Part shown: positions 11,401-23,908 of the stretch, one piece after another
Position numbering within the stretch: the first letter of the stretch is position 1
How the letters are laid out: each line of letters opens with the position of its first letter
Origin: Piscicola geometra
Taxonomy: Eukaryota; Annelida; Clitellata; Hirudinida; Piscicolidae
Length of the DNA: 64,000 bases
Assembly (NCBI GenBank): GCA_943735955.1
Contig: OX030961.1
Span: 6,666,920 to 6,730,919, forward strand
Reading direction: 5' to 3'
Made by a program: the position numbers and the translations under genes
The notes under the pieces: generated by a model
The model's input: only the letters and a program-made list of their open reading frames with translations
Database searches by the model: none
Told to the model about the DNA's origin: nothing

Positions 11401-14318
11401 TGTGATGCGTATCCGTGGACGAAAGCACATAAACACTCGCATAAACAACTTACAAATACGTGTGTTCTGTATCTTGGCGATAAAAATCATGTGTTGAAGT
11501 TAGCAAAAGCCATGGATTTTAAAAACTTTCGGTTGTTGCAGTTGTAGCGTGTGTTGTACGCGATAAATAATATTAAAACTGGCATGTCCTGAGGCTTACA
11601 TTCAAAGCCGGAGTTGTCAAAGTTTTGTTTTATCACTCGTTGAATTAATTTGGAAGTTCCGTTCTTCTTTCTAGAAGCAGTTAGCATTTATATAACTTAA
11701 AAAGCTATGAAGGATGTTTCACAAAACATTACATTTTGTAAACATTTTTATTGTAAAAAACTGTAAGTATAAGGTATTTAAAATGTCAGCCTAAAAGTCG
11801 AAAAATTCATCTAAAATAACTTTTTACAGATATTTAAACTTTATTTTTGCTTGACAAAGATATAAATTTAACTTAAGAAATTATCTCGACACAAAAATAG
11901 TTGTTGGCACCAAATTCTTTATGTTTCTAAATTAAAAATAACGGTTAACCTTTCTGAATCTTATTGCCTATGAAAACTATTTTTGAATTTTTTTTAATGT
12001 ATGGATGCTGAAAAAGGAAAATTGAAAGCTTTCCAAGAGTCATATAAAAACGTCAAAATTGTTGTTTAACAAATGTAACAAAAGTTTGAAGATTAAAAAC
12101 CACAAAAATAGTTATTTAAACCTATAATAATAAAAAGTATTTTTTAACCAGGTGGAACCATTAAATTAATACTTGAAAAATATATATTCCTAAAATGTAT
12201 CGGTTATTCGATGCTTTCTAATGAGATTTAACCCGGTTTAGACAGTTTTTGTTACCCTAATCTTTTAAAATACAAAACCAATTAGATATTTTGATTGAAT
12301 TTTTTTTTTTCGACTTCAAACTTTGTGGATCAATTTGCATTTTAAAAGCATATTTAATTATTTAAATGATTATTCAATATCAAGAAACAATCTAATCTTT
12401 AAATTGTATAGCGTTAGCTCGTGCTATTCAAAACTGACAATTGAAAACGTGAAGGCATTCAAGGGATCGAGAAATCATGCAGTTTGTTTTTGGTCTTTTT
12501 CTCTGTCACTCGCAGCAGTTCAAGAAAAACATAAAACCTAAACAAAATTACCTTTTTATGTAGCTAAAACTAAGTCTCTTTTGTTAAGGGCATATCCATA
12601 GTAAGTAATAAAAACTTAATTTAAACAACAGTTCTATGGAGATGCCTTTAATAAAATATTTTCAATTTTCGAAAGAATTTTTTTCCAATTGAATATTTAT
12701 TGCGGGGATTATTGGCTGAAAGGCTGCCTGAGTGGGGAGATCGGAGGCTGTGACTGAGCTTTCGTTGCCATCCCGTTCCCCGCTAATGAATTGCTACTCG
12801 TTAAACAGAGTCTTTGCATCACTCTTGTCTCATAATTTATGTTCAGCTTCTTTTTAAAGTTTGAAATAAGAAGCGTCTAGAAATTGATTTAGCATTTAAA
12901 CACCTTCATTTCTTTATGTGTTGCAACATTTATGTGATTATTCAAGTCGTAAGTTTGAGAAGGAAAAGCACCAAAACGATAAATTTATTTATAATTAAGA
13001 AATTCGTCAAAGAACCTGTTGCATGGGAATAGCAGCTAATTGGAAAGACTGAGATGAAGGCGAAACAAAAAAGTGTTACACCTATGCAGTAATTGCTTCT
13101 ATTTATGCTTTGTCTGATAAATCTAAGTTTTAAAACACATTTTTTAGTCTTAAAGCATTAAAATGATGAAGACGAGTGACTCACGAAGAAGATGAAGTTG
13201 ATGGAGATGAGGAAGGTCTTGGTGCAGATGGAGCCACAAAAGCCCCCTCCTCTGCATGAAAACTCTTCGTCGAACTCGTCATCGCAACGACGCGAGTGGT
13301 GGGACGTGATGGAGGACGAGGTGGAGTAGCGTCTCTTGTCGCTGCCACGCCTCTTGCCACAACACCACTTGACGTTCGCTTCTCTAGACGCGATGTTGGA
13401 GCGGTTGGAACGACTCTGCAGCCGCTTAAGGTGGTGGTGCGTGTTTGCAGCCTGGTCGACTTCTGAGTCGTTGTAGTTGCTTGCGTGGAAGTTGCTGTTG
13501 TTGCTGATGAAACTGTGGCGGTTGTTGCCGTCAGCGCTCAGTTGTGGGAGTTGTTGTGGAAGTTGTTGTGGAAGTTGTTGTGGGAGCTGTGTTGGAAGTT
13601 GTTGTGGAAGTTGTTGTGGAATTTGTTGTTGAAAAGCGTTTTTTTGGAATTGTTGTTGTTGCTCGAAGAACATGCTCGATGGCGTGAGCGACTGCCGAGG
13701 ACTGGGGCACTTGGAGAGACGTCGTGCTGCGAGGATGGACGTGGGTGTGGTGATGGTGGGCAGTGGGATGTCGATTTTGAGGGTGGAAGGCTCGAGTGTG
13801 TCAGTGGAGAGCGTATCGTCTGTTTTGTAGTTGTAGTAGCTAGGGTAGTTGCTGCCTAAGTTTCCTTTTTGTCTGGCGCTGTTATGCCTGCGGTGGAAAC
13901 TATGGCGGTATCCAGAAGCTCTCTGGTGGAAGGAAGAGGAGGATGAGGGATCTCCTTCAAGGTTGGTCTCTTCAAGGGGGTCAACGCTTGGGACGATCTG
14001 CTCGTCTGCTTGGTCGTCTTGCGGAACCTCTTGAAGGCAGGGAGGGGCTAAGAGGGAGACAGACTTCCTGCTGGTTGAGGTGGGAGAGGCAGAGCGTACG
14101 ATGGAGCGGATGGGTGATGTGGAGGTTGATGGAGGCAAGCTGCGTGCGTTGGGCGTGACTGGAGAAAGAGATCCTTCGTTGTTGTCGTCTTCCTTGTCGT
14201 TGTTGTTGTTGATGGGATTGTTGTTGTTGTTGTTGAGGTTGCATAAGCTGTAGCTGCTGCTGCTGCTAATGTTGATTTGTATGTTGTTTGGAGAAATGCA
14301 CTCATCTGTAGCATCCAT
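296..14318 (-). CDS. Tetraspanin with long disordered N-terminus (partial, 5' exons only)
   Basis: Two coding exons are visible: 13185-14318 (378 codons, from ATG) and 296-511 (72 codons). Both boundaries are phase 0. The donors read TTC|GTGAGT and TTT|GTGAGG, and the acceptor reads CAACAG|ATC. Exon 1 ends with the tetraspanin TM1 start (CTKTFLISINFIFF). Exon 2 continues TM1 (IVGWAMMVGGVWV), then the small outer loop, then TM2 with the signature GFLGCCGACTES. TM3, the large loop and TM4 must lie left of position 1. The roughly 365-residue cytoplasmic N-terminus is unusual, because tetraspanin N-tails are normally 10-20 residues. It is Ser/Asn/Gln-rich, with poly-N, a QQLP repeat, many SP/TP and RRxS-like sites, and membrane-near cysteines (KWCCGK, FCGSIC) that could be palmitoylated. 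The joining of the two exons across 12.7 kb is inferred from matching phase and continuous family homology. Confidence 0.8.
4941..5070. repeat. Three-copy 40-bp AT-rich tandem repeat
   Basis: Copies begin at 4941, 4981 and 5021, each opening with TAAAAGTACT, followed by GAAAAATTA-like and TATATAAACTTT-like blocks. A fourth copy breaks off near 5061. The period is exactly 40 bp, and copies differ at a few positions. Confidence 0.8.
6817..7326. repeat. 15-bp G-rich minisatellite, about 33 units
   Basis: The unit on the plus strand is GGCAGGTTGGTGGGA. Variants change GGCAGG to TGCAGG, GGGAGG or GGAAGG, and GGTTGG to GGCTGG. The period is a multiple of three and the unit has no stop codons, so several reading frames stay open on both strands across the array. 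The resulting Val-Gly-Gly-Arg-Leu, Pro-Thr-Asn-Leu-Pro and His-Gln-Pro-Ala-Ser repeat proteins are not genes. The G-runs on the plus strand could form quadruplexes. The array lies inside the tetraspanin intron, with the G-rich strand as template. Confidence 0.93.
8071..8300 (+). repeat. 11-bp period TTCACCA minisatellite with 33-bp higher-order unit
   Basis: Reading from about 8096, the sequence falls into 11-mers such as TTCACCATTCA, TTCATCAGACA and CTCACCAAGAA. These three follow in order and repeat as a 33-bp block about four times (8131-8262). Looser 11-mers flank both sides. The 104-residue ORF across it is a by-product of the repeat. Confidence 0.85.
8394..8760. repeat. GT-rich microsatellite, interrupted
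   Basis: Long TG/GT runs occupy 8394-8560, with a duplicated interruption (ATGCGTGTTTTG) near 8470 and 8501. A second, more degenerate GT-rich patch covers 8650-8760. Cys/Val and His/Thr ORFs over it are artefacts. Confidence 0.9.
13539..13625 (-). repeat. Coding 12-bp repeat (QQLP) in tetraspanin exon 1
   Basis: The minus strand repeats CAACAACTTCCA-like units about seven times, encoding Gln-Gln-Leu-Pro with one Thr variant. It follows poly-Gln runs. The period keeps frame, so the cytoplasmic tail can vary in length between individuals without loss of frame. Confidence 0.85.
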
Positions 14319-14363
14319 ATGTGTCGAATGGCGACATTGGCTTTTTAAGTCACACTTACTCGC

Positions 14364-14421
14364 TCATTTGTTAAGTTTAGTTGGCGACTCGGTCATTTGT
14401 TAAGTTTAGTTGGCGACTTTA
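14364..14421. repeat. 29-bp direct duplication just upstream of the tetraspanin start
   Basis: The block beginning TCATTTGTTAAGTTTAG occurs at 14364 and again at 14393, ending GGCGACT in both copies. It lies 46-103 bp upstream of the ATG, so it is in the 5' UTR or promoter. Confidence 0.85.
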
Positions 14422-17400
14422 CACTATAAATTTAAATAGACATTGATTAATCTAACGATGCTGGAATAAAGGCAACATTTTATGCGACTTCTAATCAGAA
14501 TGTATTTACCCAAAAAATAGGCTGGCTAGAAAATGTACATAAATTCTGCTTCTAAATATAAATCACTCTAAGACTAATATGTGAGAAAATATTTTGGCAA
14601 AGTCATATTAAGGAGGCACTTTAAGTGGTTTTTTTCTAGACACATCTTCGTGGCGTGAATCATGCAGCTTGCATAGAAATAGATCACAGATTTGGAGGCT
14701 TTTGTCTCTTCCCTCTCATGAGATCACATAAAATACATTGAAGGTTCGCTTATAAACTTCCTGCATTTTCAACTTTAAGCTCTAATTTTAAATTATTTCA
14801 AATTAATTTTAAATTGCACGAGAATGATTCTTAATTTATTAAATTTCACGCATGCGTAGCACACGTCTGGCCGCTTAAGACTCGACACTACATCAGTCTT
14901 ACCGCATGCGAATGCCTGCATGAATTGCAACGGAAAGTCTCGAGCAAAATCGCTTCGTTTTACCCGCATGCATAAAATCCATCCTAATTGACTGTTCTGC
15001 CAGCCGAATAAAGGCTAGGCTTATCTTTCAAATTTATCGTTCTAAAAATTATTTGCATAATAATAATATAAATATCTATACTTATAATTTGTTTTAAAGT
15101 TTTTGAAAATTAATTTTAAAAAAGCTTTTGAGTACATTCATTATGAATTCAGCACTTTCGAAGCCAGGAAATCAAAATGTTTGAACAATTTTTAAAGTTA
15201 AGTTTTAAATTTGTGAAAATAATTTTTTCTCAAAAAAATAAAATAAAATCGAATCCACGTGCATTACTTGTTAATTCTACGTCATTTGAGACATTTTCGC
15301 AATTAAATTTTGTGATTAGCCCATGCACTGAGAACCAACGAGCAGGAGGACTTCTTATCCGCCTGCACTCGTTGAAGGCCATTTTGAGCGGCAGCTCCAA
15401 GAAAATTTTCAGTCAGATTTCCGCAATTAAAAGTCCGAATTATCTGCAGGAAATTCACTTCAGGATAACACGAAATGAATGACCCAGTCATCTTTCTTAA
15501 ATTCTCAACTTTTTTAAACTTTCTGTCTTTCGACACTGACTGCATACTTAAGAAGTGCCTAGTAATCCTGACAATAACACACCGCTACTGACATAGTCTC
15601 TAGAGCGTTTAAGTAGGTTTTAAAAGCAAGACTGAAGTTTAATTATTGAATGAGATGTGCTGCTGAAGGGGTGGTTTGGAGTGATGCAAGAAGGGAAGTA
15701 GTGTTGTGTAGTGGAAAGAAGTGGTGATGTGAAGTGATTGAAGGAAGTGAAAATAATTGCATGTTCAAGTGACCATTAAGAAGCGGATTAATTTTTTTTC
15801 TTCAAAAAAGAGCTTTAAGCTTAATTTTTAATTTTTTTTGGTCTTATTCCTTAAAAAATATGTTATGTATCATGAGTGAATTACAAAGTGTCTTTACTAG
15901 TTGTATAGCAACATGGCGATGATTTAATGCCACGCTCCAAGGCATTTATTTCGCCTCACAAAAACACAAAGATGAAGTCGTCACGATAAGGTTTAAATTG
16001 AGATTAAAAAACGTTGAGAATTTCTAATTTCTTGGCTGACAGTCCAAAAAGAGACAATTCGGTCGATGGTTAAAACTATTCACTTGTCTTTCAATTTAAA
16101 GTAGAAATCAATTCCAGAACGTAAAGTTTTTAATCAAAATGAAAAAGTTTAATCGAATAACTTTTCCCGTTTTTCTTTATTATCGAGATCATTCCTCTTT
16201 CTCTCATGTCTTTCTCTTTTTTACATTTATCTTTTCTTTGCATTATTCTTTGCAATTATAACTCTAGCTTCAAAATGTGAAATTCTTTTTGAAAGATTTC
16301 TTTTTCAATAGAAGAAATTGCTCGGCTTTCTCTGCCATGTGCTCGTCACGTCCGTCTTCACGAAGCCTCCTCATCCCCCCTTCCCTCTTAAAAACGTCAT
16401 TTCAACAAGAAAATTAAAAGTTTCTGACCGATGGAAAAATGACAGAATTATTAACGTTTTCATGCAAGTGTTGTGTGCATGCACATACAGAGTCTTGTGT
16501 GCGTGTGGAAGCAGCGACTAAACAAACAATGAGACGTCGACAAACTTTTTCTCCTCGTTGCGACAACCCTTGACGTTTCTATGGGATGCGAGAGTGTTGT
16601 AAGGCGGAGTGAGAAGAAAAGATGAAAAAGTCAAGGCAGGAATGAACCAGAAGTATGCTTGTGGAAGAACATTGAAATCGTTCTGAATGCTCAAGCAAAA
16701 GATCAGGCAAGAGAAAAGCAGAAAGAAAGAAGCAAACGTCAGTCTGAAGTGGCAGGTTGGGGTGGTAGCAGGAAAGCATAACGGTAAAAAGCTCAAGCGA
16801 TTGTCTTACTAGCAGGGATTTGATTCTAACGTCGTCTGAATGTGTCGATGCTACAAAGAAGCCTTGTATTTTATGTTTATAAAAAAAGAAGAACAACAAA
16901 AAGAAGAAGAAGAGGAGAAGAAAGAAAGAGCTTGGAGAATGAGTTTAAATATTGAAAAGTCATTGGACTGCGATGGGGTAGTCTGGTTTCTTATCTTGCT
17001 TTAATATTACCGCAGAGTGCCATAATAGCTCGAAAGGTACGCCTGGAATTGGAGTTACTACTGCATGCTTAAAGGAACACCCACTGGCACGAAGTTCGCC
17101 TAAGGAAAGTATTCGTTTGCTTTGAGTTTTTGAGTTTAAGTTGACGAAGATAATGATTGTAATTACATCCAGGATTATGCTGAGAAAGAGGGGGATGAGG
17201 ATGGTGTTTACAGTTTTGATAATGATAAACACAGTTGTCAAGGGGATGATGAGAGAAAGATGGAGTGAGCAAACATTAACACAAGCCTCTACACCGGGTG
17301 TACATCGAGTGTACCCGCTGTACACTGGTGTACGCTGAAGTTTGTGATGTTGATGCCAGACCTTCTGATGTCCTATTCTTTTGCTTTTAAGTTTAACTTT

Positions 17401-18439
17401 TTGATTTTATCTTTTGTTTTTTGCATTATTATTATTATTTTCTATTTTTGTGTTTTCGTCAAATTATTTCATGATTTTGTTTCCTCTTTAATTATTGATT
17501 TGTATGTTGCGTTTTGTTTTTATTTTTATTGTTGTTTTTTCTTCTTTTTCTTTTTATGCTTTGAATGCTTTCAGGGTTCTATGGATGCTATTGTGTTTGT
17601 GATGGTGTTGCTTTTGTTCCTACTGCATTAATTGTTGTTTGTGTTATGGGTGTTGTTAGAGATGTATGTGTTGTTTTTGTGTTTCTGGTGTTGTTGTATG
17701 CGTTGTCAATTTTGTTATAACTTTGATGTTGTTGTTGGTCTCTAGATGAAGTTTTTAATTGTTTTTGACTTGGACATTCACGCTGGAAGTTCGAAAATCT
17801 CCAAGCACTTTTTAGAACTCTTTTTAAAGAAAAAAAGTCAAAAGCTTAAACCTATTTTTTAAAATTAAAATTTTGACTCAGTGCTTTGAAGACATCTTAG
17901 TTATACATCTTAATTATAATAGTAAAGTTTTTTTGAGAAACATTTCAAAGAATCAAAATTAATTTGATTACAAATTCTCTAATCTCCTAGCTTCTTTTTG
18001 ATCGATTCAAGATGGATTTTGCCTAATTCTAAGTTTTTGAGAAATTAATTTTCACTGTTTTTGCAAAAAAATCTTTATTTTTTTAATATTGCGACTTTTG
18101 AACCACAACTGCAGATCAATCATTTTCGATCGACTTATTAATTTAGACATATTAAAATCTTGCTCGTGCAGTTGCAACAAGTGGTTTAAAAGCTCTTCGG
18201 ATCAGCACTACTTCGACCAAATTCATAATTAATCTGCATTCTACTTTACTCCAGCTCCACCATGAACAAAAACACACAGGTACTTGCACATACATGCACA
18301 CAACGTCCGAATATAATACAGAACAAAGCGGCATTGCAAAAGCCTGATTAGTTCTGGAAAGAAGTTCTGACGGCGTGGCTAACAACCTCGCCAGCGCCAA
18401 GGCACTCAAGACGTACAACGTGGCGTCACGCTACCCGAG

Positions 18440-18765
18440 GTAATTGAAAGGCTGCAGCGTAGACGGGTGTTTGAGGTTGTGGTTTGGTGTGGGCAAGTGT
18501 TTGAGGTTTGGTGTGAGCAAGTGTTTGAGGTTTGGTGTGGGCGGGTGTTTGAGGTTGTGGTGTGGATGGGTGTTTGAGGCTGGGGTTTGGTGGTGTGGAT
18601 GGTTAAAGTTTGGTGTGGGTTTGTGGCTGTGATTTGGTGTGGGTTGTTGTGGCTCTGGTTTGGTGTGGGCGGTTGTGGTTGTGGTTTGGTACAATTAGGA
18701 GTTTGTGGTTTGATGCAGGTGGATGCTGGAGGTGTGATTTGGTGTGGGGTTGTGGTTTGGTGGAA
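18440..18765. repeat. Degenerate GT-rich minisatellite (about 24-30 bp units)
   Basis: Repeated blocks such as GGTTTGGTGTGGGC and AAGTGTTTGAGG recur with spacings of about 24 bp in the left half, then decay into shorter GGTTTGGTGTGG units. The Thr/Pro/His-rich ORFs on the minus strand are products of the repeat. Confidence 0.75.
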
Positions 18766-21700
18766 AATGATGAGCGATAGTGAATGATGAGTGAATTGGA
18801 AACAAAAACTAGTAATGATCACTGCCAAGTAAGAAATTTCTACTTGAAAAATGTGATCTTTTTTTAAGTTTTAAAAAAAACTTTTTCAGTTTCGAGTTTT
18901 TCTAATGAAAAGATAAACTGCTTGGGTGTCATAACTTGTCTTAATTGTCTCCCCTAACTACCTGGTTTACGACGTCTAACCTATAAATCTCATCAAATAA
19001 TTCTTCATTTTGCTGCCATTAGTTATTTTTGTGCCTAGTTTTTCAAGAAATGTTTTTTTTGTGAAGATTTTGTTTATACAACTTGAGTTTGGTTGTTCGC
19101 CTGACGTGCCGTTGTTTTTGCAGTGTCAAAAAGCAACCAGAATGTGTTTTTCTGACGGATTATAAAAGGTTTTTGAAAATAACATGTTTAAAGAAAAATA
19201 GACGGAGAAACTTATTCTGAGAATATAAAATAATAAGATAATTTTTTAATGTTTTTTAAAATATCAAAAATGAAAGTTAAAAAAACATTTCTGAAAAAGA
19301 CAAATACATTTTGTTTGTCATAATAGAAAACGACTGTCCTTAAAGTTTGCTTTAGCGATGAGGAAATAGGAGATAAGCAATTATTTTTTATTTTGTTTAA
19401 GCTTATGATGGAATTTTTTTTTTTAACATATCAGTTTCATAATTAATGAAATACTTTTAAGAAAATGAAAAAACCCGTTCTTAAATGTGAAGAATATAAA
19501 TTTGTTAAAAATTTTCTTTGAAAGGCACAAAGGAGTAGCATGAAGGCAGAGGTCAACGCTCTCAAACAAAGAGAACTTATCCTCGATTTTGAATAACCAC
19601 TTCATTCTATAATAATTAAAGTGCCTATTATTTCGGACATTGCTCAGCCATTTTTAGTGGTGCAGAAATTAATGGTTGGCAAACGGCTATTAAGACTTGT
19701 TTTAACTTTTCTAGATTGTTAACAACATCATCCACATTATCGATTTGAACGCAACGTTTCGGCTTAATGATGCTGTTGCAAAGTTATTTTTCTCGATGCA
19801 CTAAGGGAGAATCAGAAAACAAATGGTTTGCTGTGTGCCAGTTGCTGGAATGCTTCATCAAAGCCGTTGCTACCAAAACCACGAATATTGAAAACATATT
19901 TTTATACATTTAAAAACGTGAATTAATAACAACTAAAAATAAGATATATTTCATTAAACAAAACTTGAATTTAATTTTAACATGTAATTCACTTCTGCTT
20001 GATGAAATCGTCTTGGCTAGCAACACAACGCATCAATCAGCCGGTCGGCGTAAATCTTTGAAACTTCAACTGGCAACAGGTTGAACGCTCTGAGAGATGT
20101 TTTCGCAAACACTTCGCTGCAGCCACTTCTGCATGGTATTTATACAGCCCTGCACGAGTATGCGCCTTCGTACCCGGTCATGCACACGCCCGTGGGTTCG
20201 CGCAAGAGATATATTTCAGGTTCGCCATCCTTTTTACATTTTTGTTTTGTGGGTAGTGTTGCCTTACTTTTTTTTCCGCTGGGTCACATGAGAAATTAAA
20301 TATTTTTTGCTTTTGAAAAAAATTTATATTAAGATAATTTTCCGTTTTAACTGTTTTTTTTTACAGCGTGCTTTTCTGCATTGCAACAGTTCTGAAGAAT
20401 TTATTCAACCTCTTAGTAAAAAAAATTTGTAACAATTTTTTTAAAAATGGAAATTTTAAAACATTTACTGATTTCTGTTTTTACAGGCAAGAATAAACTC
20501 ACACACGCACAAAAACCCAAATATTCACACAAAAACCCACATACACATATACAAAGCAAGAAACACGAAAAAGAATTTCAAAAAACTCTTCACATGATGC
20601 AAGAACAATTCTTTTGAGGAAGCAAGAGAAGAGACAGCTTGGGTGCATCCTCTTGCCTCCGCATCTTCCACTGGACTAAAAAATCTTTTATCTCCACCAC
20701 AATCACCACCCATATCACCATCATAATCATTCTCATTCTCATCACCACCACCACCATCATCATCATCTCCTGCTAATTTCTTCAAGCAAAATAGCCTTAA
20801 GAAGCACAACATTGCAAGGCAAAGAGGCCTTTAACGAAGCATTAAGGCACTCAGTGCGTTCAGCTTAACGACCTTCCCAAGCATATTCCACTTTTAAACT
20901 GGCAACTGAAATTTTTTTAAAAGTCATCTTTTAAGTGGCTCTTAGTAAATTAAAATTAAAATGTTTTCACTGAAGGTTCAAATTTTGGCTAAATTCAGTC
21001 GCTAGAATTCTGCGCCTTTGTTTCATTTACATTTCTTAAATACAATTTCAGGATAATATTCTGAAGATCGTACATCAAAGTCCGTATTGTACATTTGCTT
21101 TTATCTGCTTTACGCTCAGCGAAGTAATGCTATGCAAATGCATTCATTCTTATGAAAGCAACTCTCGCCAAACACTAAAATTCGGTCGAAGCTTCAAATT
21201 GCCGTTTTCAAAAAGTCCATTATGAGCACGTCAGAAGCGCGCATTCGCCATTCTTCATCATTAACGTTTTAATAGCTATCTTCATCTTAATTAAAGCATT
21301 TCAAGAGTATTAAGGCACGGTGAGCTTCTATGCTTTTCGGATCCGAGGATGCAATCCAACTGAGCAAGCAAAAGAAGAAGAACTGAAAGAAAATTCAGAA
21401 TTTTAAAGTTCTTCGATTTTAAATAATTTCCGCGTCTTACACGAGCGCCACTGCCGATACAAGGCACAGACATATTAATTTCTCTCTTGCCTCTGGCCAC
21501 ATTCCTTTTAATTACTAAAGAGGAAAGGTGAAATTAATAGCATTAAATTTTTGTTTTTTATTTTAAAGTTTCCGCTTTCTTTCGGCAGTGTCTTGAAATA
21601 GTGACTTTTTAATGATATTTTTCCCCATTAAAAAATTAACAAAAACGCAATGGTGACGCGAAAATTGTGAACATTTTTTCTTCTAGCACTCATGTGATGT

Positions 21701-21934
21701 GAGCTTGCAATGCAGAATGCCTTCCATCGATACTTTTGACTTTCAAATGTCCAAAGCAAACTCGAGTTGGGGCTGATTCAAGCATGATTCGACTGAAGCA
21801 TGATGAGTCACAGGAGCACTCGATCAGCGAAAATGAAAAATTATTGAACTATTCGCTGAAGACGAAAGTCTTTGTATTTGCAGTGTGCAGACGATGTTTC
21901 AAATAAAATAAGAAAGTTTACTCTTTAAACAATG

Positions 21935-22093
21935 TCATTTTTAAACAATTTTTTCACTTTTCCATCACTTCCCCATAATTCCCCCATCATTCCTCCATCA
22001 CTCCCCCATCATTCCTCCATCACTCCCCCATCATTCCTCCATCACTCCTCCATCACTCCTCCATCTCTCCTCCATCACTCCTCCAGCACTTTT
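21935..22093 (+). repeat. 11-bp minisatellite, ATCACTCCTCC type
   Basis: About twelve consecutive 11-mers of the form ATCACTCCTCC, ATCATTCCTCC or ATCACTCCCCC, with weaker units on the left edge. The period matches the arrays at 8.1 kb and 23.8 kb. Confidence 0.85.
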
Positions 22094-23802
22094 TTTCACG
22101 ATATTGGGCATCAGAGATTCGAGAAACTTTAATACAGCTTAGAGATAACTTAAAGGGAACACACTGTAAATGCTCCAAGCTGCAGTCAAACAGCCATGCA
22201 TGTTTTGTTGGTCACCGGCAGCCAGGAATGTATGTGAGGCACACTGGAAATCAACCTTATTACATTTCCATTTTGTCTTTTTTCTCCTTGAAAAGCAATT
22301 CAGTTTCCTCGTTAATTATTCAGCGAGCGCAAACAAGCATTGCTGACGTTCATTGCATTACGACATCAAAGAACAAAATGCAAGATGACAAGTGATTACA
22401 GGCACGTCGACGCCTTGCAATCCTTCCAACAACTCCATTCATCTATTCGATGAAGAATATGCGGTTGTGGTGGTTGTCTATCGATCCGCAATCAACAACA
22501 CTGGCGCCTTTATACGTGTAGGAATCTCTGGCATTGTGCACTGATGAAGAGCTACGATAGCCTCGCGTTCCAGCATCAATGCCGCCAATAAAACCATCTC
22601 GCAATTAGCGGTCTTTGCAGCCCATACACAAGAGCAGCAAGGCCGTTCAGAAAATATATTAAAAGCTTGCTGTGGTGGGGTGGCATTAGTGCTAGTGCTT
22701 GGAACCCCGCCCTCGTGGAGGAGTTTTTCTGCCTTGAATGAGGTGGTGCTGATAATGATGGCGATGGTGAAGAGGATGATGATAAAAAATGAAGGATGAT
22801 AATGATGTTTAGAACTCTAAAAGATGAGTCTAACACAAAGAAATGAGATTGTCAAAAGTTGTTTCGAAATCAAGATGCCTTCGTGGAAAGTGCATAAGGT
22901 GCAACAACATTGCTTTTAAATACTCCAGATGTGGTTTGCAAAAAAAATTTCTAAAAAGCTAAGAAAAATTGTTTCCATATTCTGTTGCGTCTTAATTTTC
23001 GACAAATTGTTTTTTAATGAATATTATTACTTTCTTGATGAGTAAGCACTCACAGTGTTTGTTGCTTAGGCGGATTTTGTTGCTGGAGAGAAGGCATCCT
23101 ATGGAAGGCAGTGTTGGAGAAGTGTTGGTGATGTGTGGAGAGTCGATGAAGCAAGTGATGCAGCAATCGATAAAAGACCCCCAGGCAGTGGCAAGTGCTT
23201 GTGTAGGAGAAGGGGGAGGGTTAATGCAAGGTTCTATTGAATTATGCAGGCCTCTGAAAGGAAGGCAGGTTACGACTCTTGCTCTCAAACTGCAGGCCTG
23301 CATGATGGATTGACGTTCATGCCGGAAGAATGAAGTAAGGAATGGATTCAAACGAAATAAGATAAAGAAGAAGTAGTTAAAGATGGGTGAAGAAATGCAG
23401 CAGAGAGTGTTCCGTTGTTGTTCAAATGCGTGACTGAGTTCCCGTTTTATGTTTTACAAAAAGTAAATTGAAGTGCTTTAATGAAAAATTGAAAGATGTG
23501 GCAGCTGAATAGTTAAATTCCAAAGCTGGAAGGCATTCTTGGTAGGCAATAGGAGTAACAATAAAGATAACATTGAAAAGATCCTTCAATTTATTTCACT
23601 GAATCATCAATTCCTTTGAACATAAAAAAATAATGAGAAAAAATAAAAAGCACAAAAGCAAAAAAAACTTGGAAGGACGTAGTGGCGAAGTATAATTCTG
23701 GATGCAAGATGGCGACTGTCACACGATCCAGTCGTAACATGGCCGACCTTGTTTTAAGTCTCGCGTGTGAAACTTATCGTTTCCTGTCTCATCGTCTGTC
23801 CA

Positions 23803-23908
23803 TCAATCACTCCTCCATCACTCCTCCATTACTCCTTCATCACTCTTCCCTCATTCTTCTTTCACTCCTCAATCATTCTTCCACTACTTCTTTCATCAAC
23901 TTTCTTTG
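23803..23908 (+). repeat. Second 11-bp ATCACTCCTCC-type array
   Basis: Eight or nine 11-mers (ATCACTCCTCC, ATTACTCCTTC, ATCACTCTTCC and decayed forms), on the same strand and with the same period as the array 1.7 kb to the left. Confidence 0.8.

Larger units (their letters stand above)
512..13184 (-). other. 12.7 kb intron of the tetraspanin gene
   Basis: No conserved coding exon was recognised inside this interval on either strand. It holds AT-rich unique sequence and several tandem repeats, listed separately: a 40-bp tandem, a 15-bp G-rich minisatellite, an 11-bp array and GT tracts. There are also trinucleotide-rich patches near 230-290, 2400-2500, 2620-2760 and 7460-7560, and CA/GT-rich sequence near 11050-11300. 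The long ORFs here are repeat artefacts. Cassette exons or enhancers cannot be excluded by eye. Confidence 0.6.

Noticed and set aside
13485..14314. Plus-strand and other-frame ORFs over tetraspanin exon 1
   Set aside because: Low-complexity shadows of the 378-codon minus-strand exon. Only that frame leads into a tetraspanin TM1 and a consensus donor.
17281..17335. CRISPR-like or phage-type repeat
   Set aside because: Only four 6-bp sites within 50 bp, with no spacer-repeat periodicity and a eukaryotic context.
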